Positions 36,973 to 49,300 are shown, numbered from the stretch's first letter. The stretch: 64,000 nucleotides of DNA from Sparassis latifolia (GCA_018466975.1 CM031552.1:558001-622000), one strand, 5' to 3'. Notes: generated by a model from the sequence alone, not told the origin. Translations and numbers: made by a program.

Positions 36973-39900
36973 TCAATGGAGTGAGAGTCCTAAATCAGAA
37001 ACCATTTTGGAAAATGGCTCCTTGTCCAGGGGCTTGGTGAGTCCATCAGCAATGTTTGCTGCAGTGGGACAGTGAACAACATTGAAGTTTCCGTCTTGTA
37101 TGCACTCGCGGACGAAGTGGTGCTGTACATTGATGTGTTTGGTATGTCCATGGTGACGGGTATCCTTCGCAATGTCCTTGGCAGCCATATTGTTTGTTAG
37201 GAGTGTGGTAGGGGTTCCTCCGAGAGTGAGTCCAATTTCCGTGAGGAAACACCGGTACCACAGTGCCTGTTTCGCGCCATAAGACAAGGCCATATATTCG
37301 CTCTCAGTTGACGATGAGGCAACGGTCGTCTGGCATTTGCTGCTCCAGGCTATTGATGAGTTGCCGAGCTGGAAAATGTATGCTGAGACGGAGCATCGAG
37401 TGTCAACGTCGCGCACCCAGTCCATGTCCGTATAGCCGACCAATTCATTCGTGTCGCCTTCCTCGTCCGCAGTTCCCAATTCGAGGCGAAGGTCGCGAGT
37501 GCCTGCGAGATATCGAAGCACTCATTTTGCGGCTTCCCAATGCCTCTTGCCGGGATTGGCGTTGAACTGCGCGAGGTGCGCGCTGACAAACGCTACGTCA
37601 GGGCGCGAGATGACCGAGATCCAGGTCAGGGCACCAACAATTTCGCGATACGGCCGTTTCTTCATCTCCGCGATCTCCTCCGGTGTCGACGGTGCATCGT
37701 GAACTGAGAGGTGCAGACTGGACTCCATGGGGGTTGGTACAGGAACGCAATCCTCCATTTTGAAGCGTCTGAGAATGGTGGAGATGTACTGGCGGTGCGA
37801 GATGGAGACAGTATGTTCCTGGGGATTGTCAATGAGTTCGAAACCCATCAACCAGTTGGGATCCTCCTCCTTCATCTCAAAGATACTGTGAAGCTGCTTT
37901 CGGACAGAAGCGAGCTCCTCTGCTGAGTCTGAGAAGCTGAGGGTATTGTCAACATGGATCGCCAGGATGGAATTCGCACCAGTTTCTGTACGACGAACAT
38001 AGATGGCACTATCGCAGATCAGTCAATGGAATGAGATTGTTGACAGTTGGCCATCCATGTACTCATTCCAGAGGTGGGATGACTGCCTAAGACCATACAA
38101 GCTGAGCAGTAAGCGACAAACACGTCCAGTACCGTCGTCAAATCCCACAGGCTGCTGCATATAAATGATAACGTCAACCTTGCTGTGCAAGAATGCGCCA
38201 GTCACGTCGTCCTGTCCACGATGCCATCCATGTGCGGCGGTGAGATGTAAGATCACCTGAAGAGATTCGAGTCAAACAGTGGGGGAAAATGTGTCATTGA
38301 AGTCTATGCCGGGAATCTGTGAAAATCCCTGTGCAACAAGTCGGGCTTTGTATCGTAGGATCTCGCCTTGTGGGCCGCGCTTGATAACGTATGTCCAGCG
38401 GTTGCCGATGGCTTTTCGGCCAGGTGGCAAGTCCTCGAGTACCCATGTACCACGCCTCTGCAGCATGTCGATCTCTTCGTGCATTGCTGTCCACCAGTTA
38501 TCGGCCTCCGAGCACTTCATCGCCTCATGGAAATTGATTGGTGTGTCCATGCCAAATGCCGCCATATAGGCGACTTGCGCGACATCACCTTCGGGTGTCG
38601 TTGGGACCGTGGCGTCCTCTGGTATGGGTTCTGGAGCTGTCCTTGCCTGTACCTTCATTTGTCTCCGCAGTGTGTGTGCTTCCTTGATCGCCTTGTTGTG
38701 TGTCTTCGTCACCTGTTCTTGTGCCTGCTGTTTCTCGGCAGCTTGCTTGATCCAAGATGGGCGCGTGACACGTTCTGAACATCGGAGATGTGCTGGAGCT
38801 GGCGTGGGCATTGGTGCTGGTGCGGGAGTACTGGCGGGAGTGGGTGCTGATGCAGTGGATGGCTGATTTTCGGGCGGCGTAGGGATTGGCGCTGGAGCTG
38901 ATGATGCCGAAGTCTGAGGAGTTGGAGGATGTGGTGGTGATGTCGCAGAAGTTTCTCTGCCAACAGCCTTGTCAGGACTATTGCTTTGAGTGGACTTACT
39001 TGTGGTCACCCCCTCGCTCAAAGCAGGGTTTTGGTCATCATCCTCGGGCATTGTTGGAACATTCTCGTAGACAATAACATCTCAAGATACCATAAACTTG
39101 TGCCTTGAAGGGATCCAGATCTTGTACGCCTTCTGATTAGGTGCAAAACCGCAGAAAATGCCATCAAGCGAGTGTGCATCGAGCTTCTTTCGGGATTCGG
39201 GGGGAACGCGAACATGGCAGCATGCTCCGAAAATGCGAAGGGTTGAGACATCTGGTTTCTGGCCATAGAATTTCTCGTTGGGCGTGGATTCAACCAGGGC
39301 TCTTGTAGGACTCCGATTGCGGACAAGTGATGCATATGCATGGGCTTCAGGCCAAAAACCCGAGCTCATGTTAGCTTCTTGCAACATGCAGAGGGCGTGC
39401 TCATGTGTCGTCTGGTTATAGCACTCAGCTACGCCGTTCTGTGGTGGAGTGTGTGGAGCGGAAGTCTCGTGTTTGATCCCCTTCGATTTGAAATATGTCT
39501 GGAGGTCGTTGCCTATAAATTCGCCACCACCATCGGATCGAACAATCTTGACTTTCTTGTCAGAGAACGTCTCGAGGCGTGTGACCAAATCCTTGATCTT
39601 CGAAGTCGCATCATTTTTGGCCTTCAGGAAAGCCTTCCATCCCTTGCAGCTGTAGTCATCAACGACAGCGAGTGCGTAGCGATAGCTGGTGACAGATAGG
39701 TCAAATGGTCCTTGAAGATCCATGTGGAGGCGATGGAGAATGCTTGTAGCACGATTGGTGGCTTGCTTCGGAAAGGGTGCTTGGTGATGCTTCCCCTTCG
39801 CGCAGCCGTCGCATGAGCCAAGTGTCTCTACGGATTTCAGATTGAGTCCTGTGACAAGGGCGTGCTTTACCATGTATTGGAGACTGCCCTGTCCGATATG

Positions 39901-41511
39901 AGCAAGCCGGCGGTGCCAAAGCTCGCTATCAGATGGAGAGAGTTGGGCGGCGAATGAGATCTCAGAGGGATGGGAGGATGGAGGGGCGATCACGCAGTCG
40001 AGTTCATATAAGTCACGTCGTCGTGCACCTTCCATGATAACCTTCCCATTCGAGTTCTGGATAGCTACCAGGCCATTCTGCTTGTGGATTGATAGTCCCT
40101 TCTGATCCATACGGCTCTCTGAGATAATATTGTCGCGTGTGTCCGGGCAGTAGCATACATTTCATAGCGTGACGATGTGCTGGTCTCCGCTATGAACGTG
40201 GCACAGGATGAGGATATCACCTCTCCCGTGCACCTCAAGTTGAGGTCCTGTCTTCCGAATGCCGCCGATTGTCTCGCTCGAAGGCGTGAATGTAACGAAG
40301 GCCGATTTCATTCTGCAGATGTGAGTGGTAGATCCGCCATCGAGAATCCAGGTGAATCGGGAGGATGAGCCGGGTGCCGCCATGCACGAGAGATGGTCGG
40401 AGTCTTCTTTCACCTCGTTCACTCGCTCCTTCCCCTTCACATCCTGTTTCTCTGAATCCTTCTTCTCCTTCTTCTTACTACGTGGTCCCTTCCCCTCAGC
40501 TCCACCCCCTTTCGACCAGCAGTCCTTGATGTAGTGAACGGGCCGTTTGCAATTCTTGCAGAAGGGGTTGCCTGGTTTGTATTCCTTCTTCGATCGCTTG
40601 CCGGACTGCTGCTTGGCATTGTATGCTCGCACTGTCGATTGCTGGTTCTGTCGTATGGCATATTCTTCCTTCAGACGTCGTTCGATCTCAGAAGATGTGT
40701 AGTACTGAGAAAGGCCAGAAAATACGTAGTTCCAGGATTGTGGCATAGAGATTTGGATGAAACAAGCATAGAGGTCGTCAGGGATATTTCGGGACATGAG
40801 GATGAGATCTCGCCGGTACACTTTCATCTTTGCAATATGAAGGGTCAGATCTTCGCCATTGGCATACTTCGTCGTGACGAGACTGGTGATAAGAAGCGTC
40901 CAGTCGGTAAGGGTTTCGCCTGCAAATAGTCGTCGCACTTCTTGCCAGACCTGTGCCGCGACCGTGAGGTGGCTGATCTGCGACACGACTTCCTCGGTCA
41001 TATTCGACGCGAGTATGAGTCGGACGCAGGCATTCGCGTGCTTCCAGCGTCGCGCACGCACCTCGTCGACATCCGGATCGGGCTCGGGAACTTCTCCGGT
41101 AGCGTACTCGAAGAGTTCGATAGTGTCGAGTGTTGATTCCATCGTCATCATCCACAATACGTAGTTCGTTGGCGTGAGCTTGTGGGGGAGCTTCGTAAGG
41201 TTCATGTGCGAAGAGTGGTCGGTATCCTTGTGCAGGGTCCAGTGCTCTGCTCCGCCTTCTCCCAAAGGCCTGTACCTCCTTCCGTCTGTGTTCGGGCTCG
41301 GCATGGGCCGTCTCGAAGGTGCCGCGGATCCGCGTGGTGAAGACTGCACGTACAGATTTTCTCCGCTGCGCTGCAGTCTTGCGTGTGGCCTGTGACCGCC
41401 GGTAGGCGTGCCAGGTTCGTCCCAGTAGGCTCTGCGCAAAGGTGGAGGAGTCAGAGAGCGCCCGCGTGGCGATGAGCGTCCGCTCCAGGGGTTGCGTCGT
41501 TCGCCGCTCAT
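36973..41511 (-). pseudogene. Copia gag-pol polyprotein with five TGA stops
   Basis: One continuous frame of 1,513 codons runs from 41511 to 36973, broken only by TGA codons at 40162, 39082, 38272, 38023 and 37522. The order is: gag with a CCHC knuckle (CKNCKRPVHYIKDC), protease (WILDGGSTTHI), GAG-pre-integrase, integrase (D in HMDLQGPF, D in RSDGGGEF, E in NGVAECYNQ), RT and RNase H (SSTESEYMALS). The RT centre reads HVDNTLSF where VDD is expected (D to N). Each stop falls where an Arg is expected (for example before DVIVYE, LESLQVIL and VLRYLAG). There are no frameshifts. Confidence 0.92.
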
Positions 41512-41569
41512 TGCGGTCTCGCGCGAGAGGTCCGGCTGGCGAGTCGAGTGCGCGTTTTAGCTGCCTCTT

Positions 41570-41582
41570 GGGGCTCGTAACC
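41570..41582 (-). promoter_or_regulatory. Candidate copia primer binding site
   Basis: Directly inside the 5' LTR the minus strand reads GGTTACGAGCCCC. This resembles the complement of the initiator Met-tRNA anticodon stem-loop (GGTTATGAGCCC) with one C/T difference. Drosophila copia primes from an internal iMet fragment in this way. The match is suggestive only. Confidence 0.45.
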
Positions 41583-41868
41583 TGTTGAAGACTAGACACG
41601 GACTGAGTCAGTCCCTCAATCCGATGTCAATAGCAAAAGGACTGAATTATCTACCTAAACACGGACTGAGTCAGTCCTACAGGTAGATCAGCATGAGTAA
41701 CTAATGTATAGTAAAGGAATGTAGCTTACCCTCAATCCGATGTCAATAGCAAAAGGACTGAGGGAAACGAAATGTGTAGCGAGCATGTATACTACGCGAG
41801 CGTCCGTGCCCGATTAGGAAACTAACTATGAAGGAGTGAGAGGACTACACAAAATTGTATCTACAACA
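41583..41868 (-). repeat. Copia 5' LTR
   Basis: It is identical to the other LTR except for three G-to-A or C-to-T changes, two of them CpG to CpA/TpG. It should hold the element's promoter, reading leftward. Confidence 0.93.
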
Positions 41869-42832
41869 AGATGCTATGTCCATAAATGGCACGCTCTCCC
41901 ACATCACGTTCGTATACCTGCACGGTCGTGCATTTCTCACTAATCTTTGCAGCTTCATCGCGTCCTTCTCCAACCCTTATGCACCATGGTTTGTGCCACA
42001 CTCGGTCCTCTCTGACATGAAGTGGTGGTTCTCTATCCTCAACGTGCCCAGCATTACCCACTCTCTTGCATCGCGTGGCCGTTGCAGGACCTGGGCATCT
42101 GGGTTGACGCATCCTCCTCCTGGGGCATTGGGGTCATAGTCTGTGGCGAATGGAGCGCATGGCATTGGCGGGGCCCGATCAATGCTTGGAAGGGCCAAGG
42201 TCGCGACATCGGCTGGGCCGAAATGGTGGCGGTCGAGCTCGCTATCTGAATGATGGATGCACTTGGTTACCACAATGCTACCATCCTGGTGCGTGGTGAC
42301 AACAAGGGCGTTGAGGGTGCATTCACTCGTGGTCATAGCCGCAATTTTCAAGTCAACTCCTCTATCCGTCGTGCGGAGGTTATTGCCATGTCACTAAACA
42401 TTTTGTTTCTCGTACACTATGTAAATGCCAAGGACAACCTGGTGGATCTGGTCTCTCGCGGTGACCCGAGCCCCTCGATGTCTCACCGTCAACCCCCCTT
42501 TCAGCTCCCAGAGGAGCTCACATCCTTTCTCGCTAATGTCTAATACAACCTCATTGTCCTCTGCGCCCGCACGTGCGAGCGCGTCATCCCAGTGTGGGAG
42601 GTCGAGTGCTATTCAGGCTGAAACAGCATGCATCGGCCTTTCGTCGTGAACACTGGCTCGGCGAAAACCTAGACAGCCCCATTCCGAGAACAAAGTCATC
42701 CCTTCTCTTTTTCGTCCTCACGTCCTAGCGCGTGATCGCCTTGCGCTTTGGACCACACCTCACGCTGTTCATTTTCGTGCCTCTCTCTCTGCGCAGACCT
42801 CATCTGCAGCTTCAGTACAACTATTTAATGTC

Positions 42833-44128
42833 ATGCTCTCCTCTCTCGACCCCAGTACTTGGAAGAACTACGGCGCCAGACTACTACACTTCACCCAGTT
42901 CTGCGACTGCCTTGCAATCTCGGAGGACCTCTGCATGCCCGCGGCGGAGCCGCTCTTAGCCGCATTCATCGTGCAGTGGAGTGGGAGTGTCGCGCAGTGG
43001 AGTGGGAGTGTCGCGCAGTGGAGTGGGAGTGTCGCGCAGTGGAGTGGGAGTGTCGCGCAGTGGAGTGGGAGTGTCGCGCAGTGGAGTGGGAGTGTCGCGC
43101 AGTGGAGTGGGAGTGTCGCGCAGTGGGTGGGAGTGTCGCGCGGTGGGTGGGAGTGTCGCGCGGTGGAGTGGGAGTGTCGCGCAGTGGAGTGGGAGTGTCG
43201 CGCAGTGGAGTGGGAGTGTCGCGCAGTGGAGTGGGAGTGTCGCGCAGTGGAGTGGGAGTGTCGCGCAGTCAATCGTGGACCCCTGGATGGCGGGCCTATC
43301 CTTCTGGCATGCGTTGCACGGCGCCCTGTGGCAAGGCGCAAAAATGCTCAAAGTGACGTGCTCGGCCATTTCTAAGACTGCTCCAGCTTCAAAGGAGAAG
43401 CATGCACCAGTCACTGTCGAGCACTTGTATGCGCTGCGCGCCAATCTCGACCTATCTGACTCATTCGATGCCGCCGTGTATGCTGTGGCATGTGTTGCCT
43501 TTTGGTGCTGTCATCGGTGTGCACATGCCATCTGGCCTCCCTCCTTTCTTTCTGCTAACACCCTTACAGACTTGGTGAGCTAGTTATCCCTTCTGTGGGT
43601 GCGTTTGACCCAATCAAGCACGTCGCGCGCGCGGCACCCGTTGCTTATCGCACATTACTGGGAGGTACTCAGTACACCGTATTTCATGTACCCTGGACCA
43701 AGATGACTAAGCAGTTCGGCACCGACATCATCGCCATCGAATTCGGCAACCCTAGCTCCGCCGTCGTCGCCTTGCGCCATCACCTATGGGCGAATGCCCG
43801 CGTGCCCGCGCATGCACCATTCTTTGCATTCGAAACAAGTGACACCGCGAGTTGGGCACCAATGACGCGCGACTGGTTTCTCATCCGCATCAATGTGGCC
43901 TGGGCAGCAGCCGGTTTCGAACATCTCACCAGACATTGTTTCTGCATCGGCGGTGCGACCGAGCTGTTGCTTCGCAGTACTCATCTGGATGTCATTGCCA
44001 CGCAGGGCAGTTGGAAGTCGCGTGCTTTCCTCGAGTACTGGCGGAAAATTGAGTCCATATTACCCCTCTTCATCTCACAATCTTTCACTTCCTCTCGTTT
44101 CACCACTAGTTGGCAGAGTGATACATAA
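42833..44128 (+). pseudogene. Ngaro tyrosine recombinase with expanded repeat
   Basis: The N-terminal part reads DPSTWKNYGARLLHFTQFC and MPAAEPLLAAFI. A 21-bp coding minisatellite (42974-43269) follows, then DPWMAGLSFWHALHGALW. A 53-nt intron (43517-43569) joins AFWCCHR to LGELVIPSVGAFD, keeping the first catalytic Arg. The C-terminus has the catalytic Tyr in FLEYWRK. The HxxR box reads HCFC, so its Arg is lost (CGC to TGC). Two 1-nt losses in the minisatellite shift the frame. It mediates integration in intact Ngaro elements and is dead here. Confidence 0.85.
42974..43269 (+). repeat. 21-bp coding minisatellite, 14 copies
   Basis: The unit CAGTGGAGTGGGAGTGTCGCG (shown by its first 18 bases CAGTGGAGTGGGAGTGTC) is repeated 14 times, encoding QWSGSVA. 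Two central units (near 43121 and 43141) are 20 bp. It sits inside the recombinase ORF. Copies are almost identical, so expansion is recent. Confidence 0.95.
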
Positions 44129-44132
44129 ACTA

Positions 44133-44796
44133 CTGTACTGGTAGCACAATGGTTATGTATTAATGGCTCCCCTTACAGCTACTGAGTGATGTATCACTTA
44201 TACATGAATGCCTGAGACTACAGTAGGGCCACCTTTCCGGCACATCCGCCGCCCCCACACCGTGTATCTTGCCACCTCGCCGAGCGCACCTTCCCAACAG
44301 GGTAATTCCTCATTACATCAGCTCCCGCCCACCCGCCTGTCCCGCCCTGCCCCGCCCTGCGCGACCAAAGCTATGGGTCAGATCTCATCATCTGTAACAG
44401 ATCTCCTCTGGATGATCAGATCCAGATTGGCATGTCAGCGCTGCCTCACCGCCTGATATTCCATGACATCATCCGTGCCAATACTCTCGGAATTGCCATA
44501 AATACAATTTTATTTCAGAATGCCCACTAATATCGCTAACAACACAGGTAGATGGAGCAGGTACACACAAGAATATGGGCAAACACTCTGGCCAACCGGA
44601 GAAACCGGCGCCACAATGCACGGACATCAAAACATATCAAGACCCTCACCACGCATGGACGTTTGCTCTACAAGTAGAGCCGAGTATCGTACACAAGAAG
44701 AAAGATGTTAGTGAAAAGATGGCCGCAAAACATGATACTCGCACTCCGAAACATACCGCCACCGCTTGGCGAGCGCGAAGCCTGGGCGCCCCCCCA
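44133..44796. other. KDZ left terminal region, no gene
   Basis: This holds the inverted terminal repeat and subterminal sequence before the transposase stop codon. The first 80 bp include a GTGATGTATCAC palindrome with a related sequence (TGATATATCA) near the right end at 56880. No ORF is supported. Confidence 0.5.
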
Positions 44797-47700
44797 CTAC
44801 TCGTCACCGTCAGCTTCAGCGCTGTCAGCAGGGATCTCACCACCATTTAACCGCATTGGCACGAAGCGGAATGTATGCTTGCAGAGCACTGCCATCTCCT
44901 GCTGCAAAGCCGCCTGACGATGGGCGTATGCGACGAGCCCCTCCTGATGCTTGACGGTGGCCATGGTTCGCCTCTGTGACTGGTCCTCCCACCAGCGAGC
45001 ATGCCATTCATGGTACTCGGGCACCCGCCGCATCTCCTCTTCAAGCTGTTGGCATTCTTCTGTCCAGTGATGGACTCTTGCATGGGCCTTGCTCCATTCG
45101 ATCCGCACGGCTGTTATCAACATTATTGGCCCACGTCGACATCTACAAACATAATGTACACACCTTCCTGCACTCCGGCATCGGTAAGATCATCCATCCC
45201 CGCTTCAGAGCTGACTCCTTGGACCTTCCAGATCCAAGAGAGACTCCGTCGACCCTCCGTGTCACCACCCTCCCCCTCAGTCATCTCACGAATATCCTTG
45301 TCGTCCAATGCTCGCAGCTCCGGGGGTACCACACAGCGGCCTACGAGCAACAAACTCAGGTTCACGACAGAGGTGCAGGCAAGTCAGTACCGTGCGGTGT
45401 CAGCCACGATCTTCGCCTGAACTCCAGCAATAGTGGTCTTCGCCCTCGTATTGTGATGCTGTCCGCGCACGAATCGGTCCTTCAACCGGTACATCTGGGC
45501 TCGCAAATGCAGATGGTGATGCATGTCATTCAAAGTGTCAAATGCCTGGGCCACGCGCAGTCGAAACTCATAAACGCATAGCTGCTCGTCACACGAGATG
45601 TTGCCATTCAGGGCGCTCCCAACCACCTTGGAAGGCAGATACAAGTTGACATCTTGTGCCGCCACTTCGTGTCCAGTGTCATGTACAGCCACACCTTGTC
45701 CACGTAATGCTACGACCCCCGGCATGTACAGTTGTTGGACATCCATCCAATTGTCGATCTTCCACTGCAGAAGGTTACGCCGTTCGATTATCTTCACACG
45801 CTGGAGGTCGGTTGCATGCTGGGTCATCACTGCCATATCAACTCTTAGATGACGCCTATGAAAAACCAATCACATTAGATACCTCCCCTCCAATGTACGA
45901 TGCACTTACTGTTGTTCCTCCAACTCCAGCCCTGCCATGATCATCATGCTCGGAGACAGATCCTGGTGGATCGCAATCCTGAGCCCATTCTTAAGGAGGT
46001 CGGCATCTTCTTCGGCTAACTGCAGGAGTACAGCAGCTTGCGTGATGGCTACAAACCCCTCATCAGGACTATATTGTTGCTAGGTACAAGAGGCGGACGT
46101 ACTTGGCTGCATCGCCCTAAAGGGGTTAGAAGCTTTCGGGTCAGCCTCCCACTTCTCCACCATGTTTGTCCACTCCTGGACAAGCTCTTCCAGTAGTGCT
46201 GCACTAAACTGCTCGAAGGAGGGGGCGTGCTCATCGCGTTCGGGTATGGCATTCTTGATTCTGGTGAGTAGTATTCGTGCTATGACATGTGTTAGTACAT
46301 AACCTACTACGCATAACAGAGTACATGCCTAGATTGCATACTTTACGCCAGTTGTAGTCACCAAAGATGTCGTCGAGAAGGTCTTGATGAGACCCTGGAC
46401 CCATCTCCTTGGTACTTGTCGAAAAAGCATTCGTGAAGGCCCAACCAAGTTCGACACCTTCGCCATCTGTGTGGCCGACGTGCGGTGTTAAATAAAATGA
46501 GAAATCTGTCTGGCAAGCTTGTCGGTGGGCGGAGGCGTGGAATTTGGGAATCACAAATGTGTACTCTGCGCTCTCGGCATCATATGAGAACCCATACTGA
46601 GCAAACTGAGTCCACAAATTTTTCGACCACTGGCAGGCAATGTCGTACGAGATGACGATCTCTTGATGCTCATTCAGGGCAAGGCTCTCGAAGAACATGT
46701 AGTCCATGTTGATATAACTGATACGCTAAGTCAGTAAGAAGCCCAAGCACTAGACCGATGCTGACTCACCGCTCTCCTTTCTGCAAAGTCACCAACGGAA
46801 CACGGACACTTCATATCGTGATGGGCACAGTCGACGGTGGCAATACCGCTAGCTGCAAGCCCTGCGGATCCTTTGAAATTGGCCAGCTTCAATGTGTCAT
46901 GGTCGTTGCATGTTGAAGGGTCCTCCAGGGTCAGGTCTTGAAACTTATCCAAAAAGTCTCGGAATGCCCCTTGTTCAACAAAGTAGGCATAACCACGGTT
47001 CAGGCTGGGATCCTTCGCATCGCTTGAAACCTTCTTCCTCTTCATGCGGAAGTTCGCGTCGATAGTGACAAACAGACGGTACAGCCGACTAAGGAGTCAG
47101 AATATCAGTAATCATGCCCAGTAAGAACTACTTCGTCACATTACCTTTTCGATGGCAGTGCATCCTTCCAGTCCGCTGGAAGGTTTTTCCTCGGCTGCGG
47201 GCACGCTGGGCACTCGACAACACAGGCTCCACGAGGAGTAGCATCAATTCCCGCTAGATCGTGAGCATGTCCAGATCACTTGAGCATCTTCAGATGGCGC
47301 CACTCTCGCATCATACGCATAAACGCCCAGTATCTGTCCTGGATCCCACAGGCATTCCGTCAGCACACTCAGCACTATGAACAGCTGGTGTCTTACCTTA
47401 GGATTGACCAATCCTGTATTGTCGGTCCCCCGCACGAGAGCCTGGTAGAACTCGAAAGCTGATACCTTCGACTGCGCTGACAGCAAGTGAAAATGAGAGA
47501 GAACTCGGAAGGTAGCGGCGGTCTTCGGATCAATCACAGTCGCAGGAAAGAGGCGCGCATGCAGCAATTGGATAGTGCGGGGTTGAGAAGCAGCGCAACC
47601 ACAATAGTCGAGTCCAATCGCGTGGATCCCGGTGACATCCAGTACAAGGAAGTCGTCGCCAAAAGCACGCGTCGGATTGGTGCAGGACTCTCCAGCGGTA

Positions 47701-48847
47701 TGCCCGAGCTGAATTTGCAGACCCAGATTGTGCAGAGTCTCTCGCTCGAAGTGTGGTGGAATTGGCTGCCCATCACAATTAAGCCCTGATGTAACCCAAG
47801 ACTGCGAGAGGTGTAAGATGTGAGACAGGGCAATCAGCATGAGAATACATTGGCCACCTACCCGCACACAGTGGAAGGGGTCACAGTGATGCTCCTTCAC
47901 GATGCAAGCCTCACAATACAGCGCAACATCGTGGCAGTCATCGCAATGATACTGCGCACCCACAAGCCCACATCCTGGGCATAGGCCACTGCAGTGTTCA
48001 CCTCGCCCTTCCAAACGGATCAGTTCATCAAGGTATGTGCTAACATGCAGTAGCCACATCTTCAGTGGATCGTCCTGAAGCTACATGTTAGTCGTTCCGT
48101 GTGGTCAATTGCTGTGCATCACTCACGCTGGCAGTTCTTCTGCGACGCGAAGATGATGCATCATTTTTAGCGAGGTCATGAATGTACTCAGCTTCTACAT
48201 CTTCAAAATCTTCCTCCAGTGCCGGAGGAGCTACGTTGGGCAAGCCAAATTGCTCATTCATGTGATCAAGAGAGAACAGCTGGGCAGTAGGTTGGCTCTG
48301 CTCTTCGGCTTGGGGTGTGGTAAAGAAGGTAGTGCGCTTCGAAACCCCAGAGGGCTGCGAGTGATACGAGGTGTGCATGTGAATGTCTGTAGGAGGACGA
48401 CGAAGGGCGGTGATCTCGCCATTGTCGTCATCTGAGAGTACATGGTATCGCACGCCGTGCGCTCCTCGACATCGTTTGACCATCAGGGGAAGTCCACAGA
48501 AAATACAGCCCAAGAAGGCGAACACAGAGAGGTTCATGATCAGGTGGGTGAAGAAATCGAGGTGGTGTGTACTATCCAAAGGCAGGGGATCGCAGCTTCT
48601 GCCAGATTGGCCCAAGAGAGACTCGTCAGAGGACGATCCGCTAGATATTCTACAAGGGAAGGCATCAGACATCGAATCGGACAGATGTGTCGGACTTACC
48701 CTGGCGTTGCGAGCAAACACGCACTCTTGGGTACCAAAAGCGCTGCATCGCAGCAGCCACAGCTGAAAGACAGGTGTCAAATTTTTAGAAATCGCGCGAT
48801 GCAGCATGACTCACTCGGACGTGCTGCACATTTGGAGGCATCTCCAT
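44797..48847 (-). CDS. KDZ transposase with CxC zinc-ribbon N-terminus
   Basis: It cuts and pastes the host element. The gene starts MEMPPNVQHVR at 48847 and needs roughly ten exons. An N-terminal Ser-rich region is followed by a cysteine cluster (CPGCGLVGAQYHCDDCHD, YCEACIVKEHHC), then LDYCGC and LLHARLFPAT, typical of CxC2-KDZ proteins. The KDZ RNase-H-like core includes FVEQGAFRDFL, GIATVDCAHHDM, VISYDIACQWSKNL and HVGHTDGEGVELGWA, giving the expected D, D and E. A long helical C-terminus ends SAEADGDE. No obvious stop or frameshift was met, so this copy may still be active. Confidence 0.88.
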
Positions 48848-49215
48848 ATTAAAAGTACTACCAGATGCTGAAAATGTTGCACAGTGGGGTTTTCGGGCCA
48901 AACATGACAGAGGACGAGCGCGATGGGCATCCCACATGCCTACCAATGCCATCAGGTATAATCGCAGGACTGCAGCGCTGGGTTGTACTCACAGATGCGG
49001 CGATGGAGTGTGTTGCCGACATAGCGCGATCCCAGTGATGTCAGTTATGAAAGATAATCTCTTCCATCAATAAGTAGCAAATTTTCATGAGAATTGCTAC
49101 TTTTAAGTAGACTTATTTGTAGGTGCATAGATTAACTCAGGATAATCTTAATATAATCTTCCAGATAATCTGAGGATAATCTGAAGATTAGCAATAAAAT
49201 ACAATTTTAACTTTG

Positions 49216-49300
49216 ACACCAGCCAGGATTGAACCCTGGACCTCAGGTTGATAGAATATAATTCTAAGTGACACTTTAGACCACTTGGCCATTAGGCCAT
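49216..49300 (-). other. tRNA-like Pol III promoter region, left arm
   Basis: Read on the minus strand it has an A-box-like TGGCCAAGTGG and a T-arm-like CCAGGGTTCAATCCTGG. Acceptor halves do not pair, so it is a tRNA-derived (SINE-like) sequence and not a working tRNA. Confidence 0.6.

Larger units (their letters stand above)
36680..41868 (-). mobile_element. Ty1/copia LTR retrotransposon inserted in the Ngaro RT gene
   Basis: Two 286-bp LTRs (TGTTGAAGAC ... TCTACAACA on the plus strand) bound the element. The 5-bp AGATG at 36675-36679 is repeated at 41869-41873, a target duplication. The sense strand is minus: gag, protease, integrase, RT and RNase H in copia order. The LTRs differ at three positions, all transitions, so it is young. 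Coding is broken by five TGA stops, so this copy is not autonomous. Confidence 0.95.
35406..42543 (+). pseudogene. Ngaro reverse transcriptase/RNase H, split by the copia element
   Basis: Reverse transcriptase begins around SECERIITPYDADAF and continues through PKAGSKKFRLVQNCSYQDE. After an intron-like stretch (35845-36150) it resumes with LDIDSAFRNLPIKPAHKPF and the catalytic motif KWVDDL. The copia element then interrupts the ORF inside codons for QRDA/MS. After it, GRAFLTNLCSFIASF and the RNase H part (GIWVDASSSWGIG, VRGDNKGVEGAF) follow. Damage includes the insertion, a frameshift near 42070-42090 and a TGA at 42247-42249 where an Arg CGA is expected. No working product is possible. Confidence 0.88.

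Noticed and set aside
36973..41511. Recoded TGA (selenocysteine or readthrough) in copia
   Set aside because: Each TGA sits at an expected Arg and one catalytic Asp is also mutated by G-to-A, so mutation explains it better.
42974..43269. CRISPR-like array
   Set aside because: Units are contiguous with no unique spacers, encode a repeated peptide, and the genome is eukaryotic.
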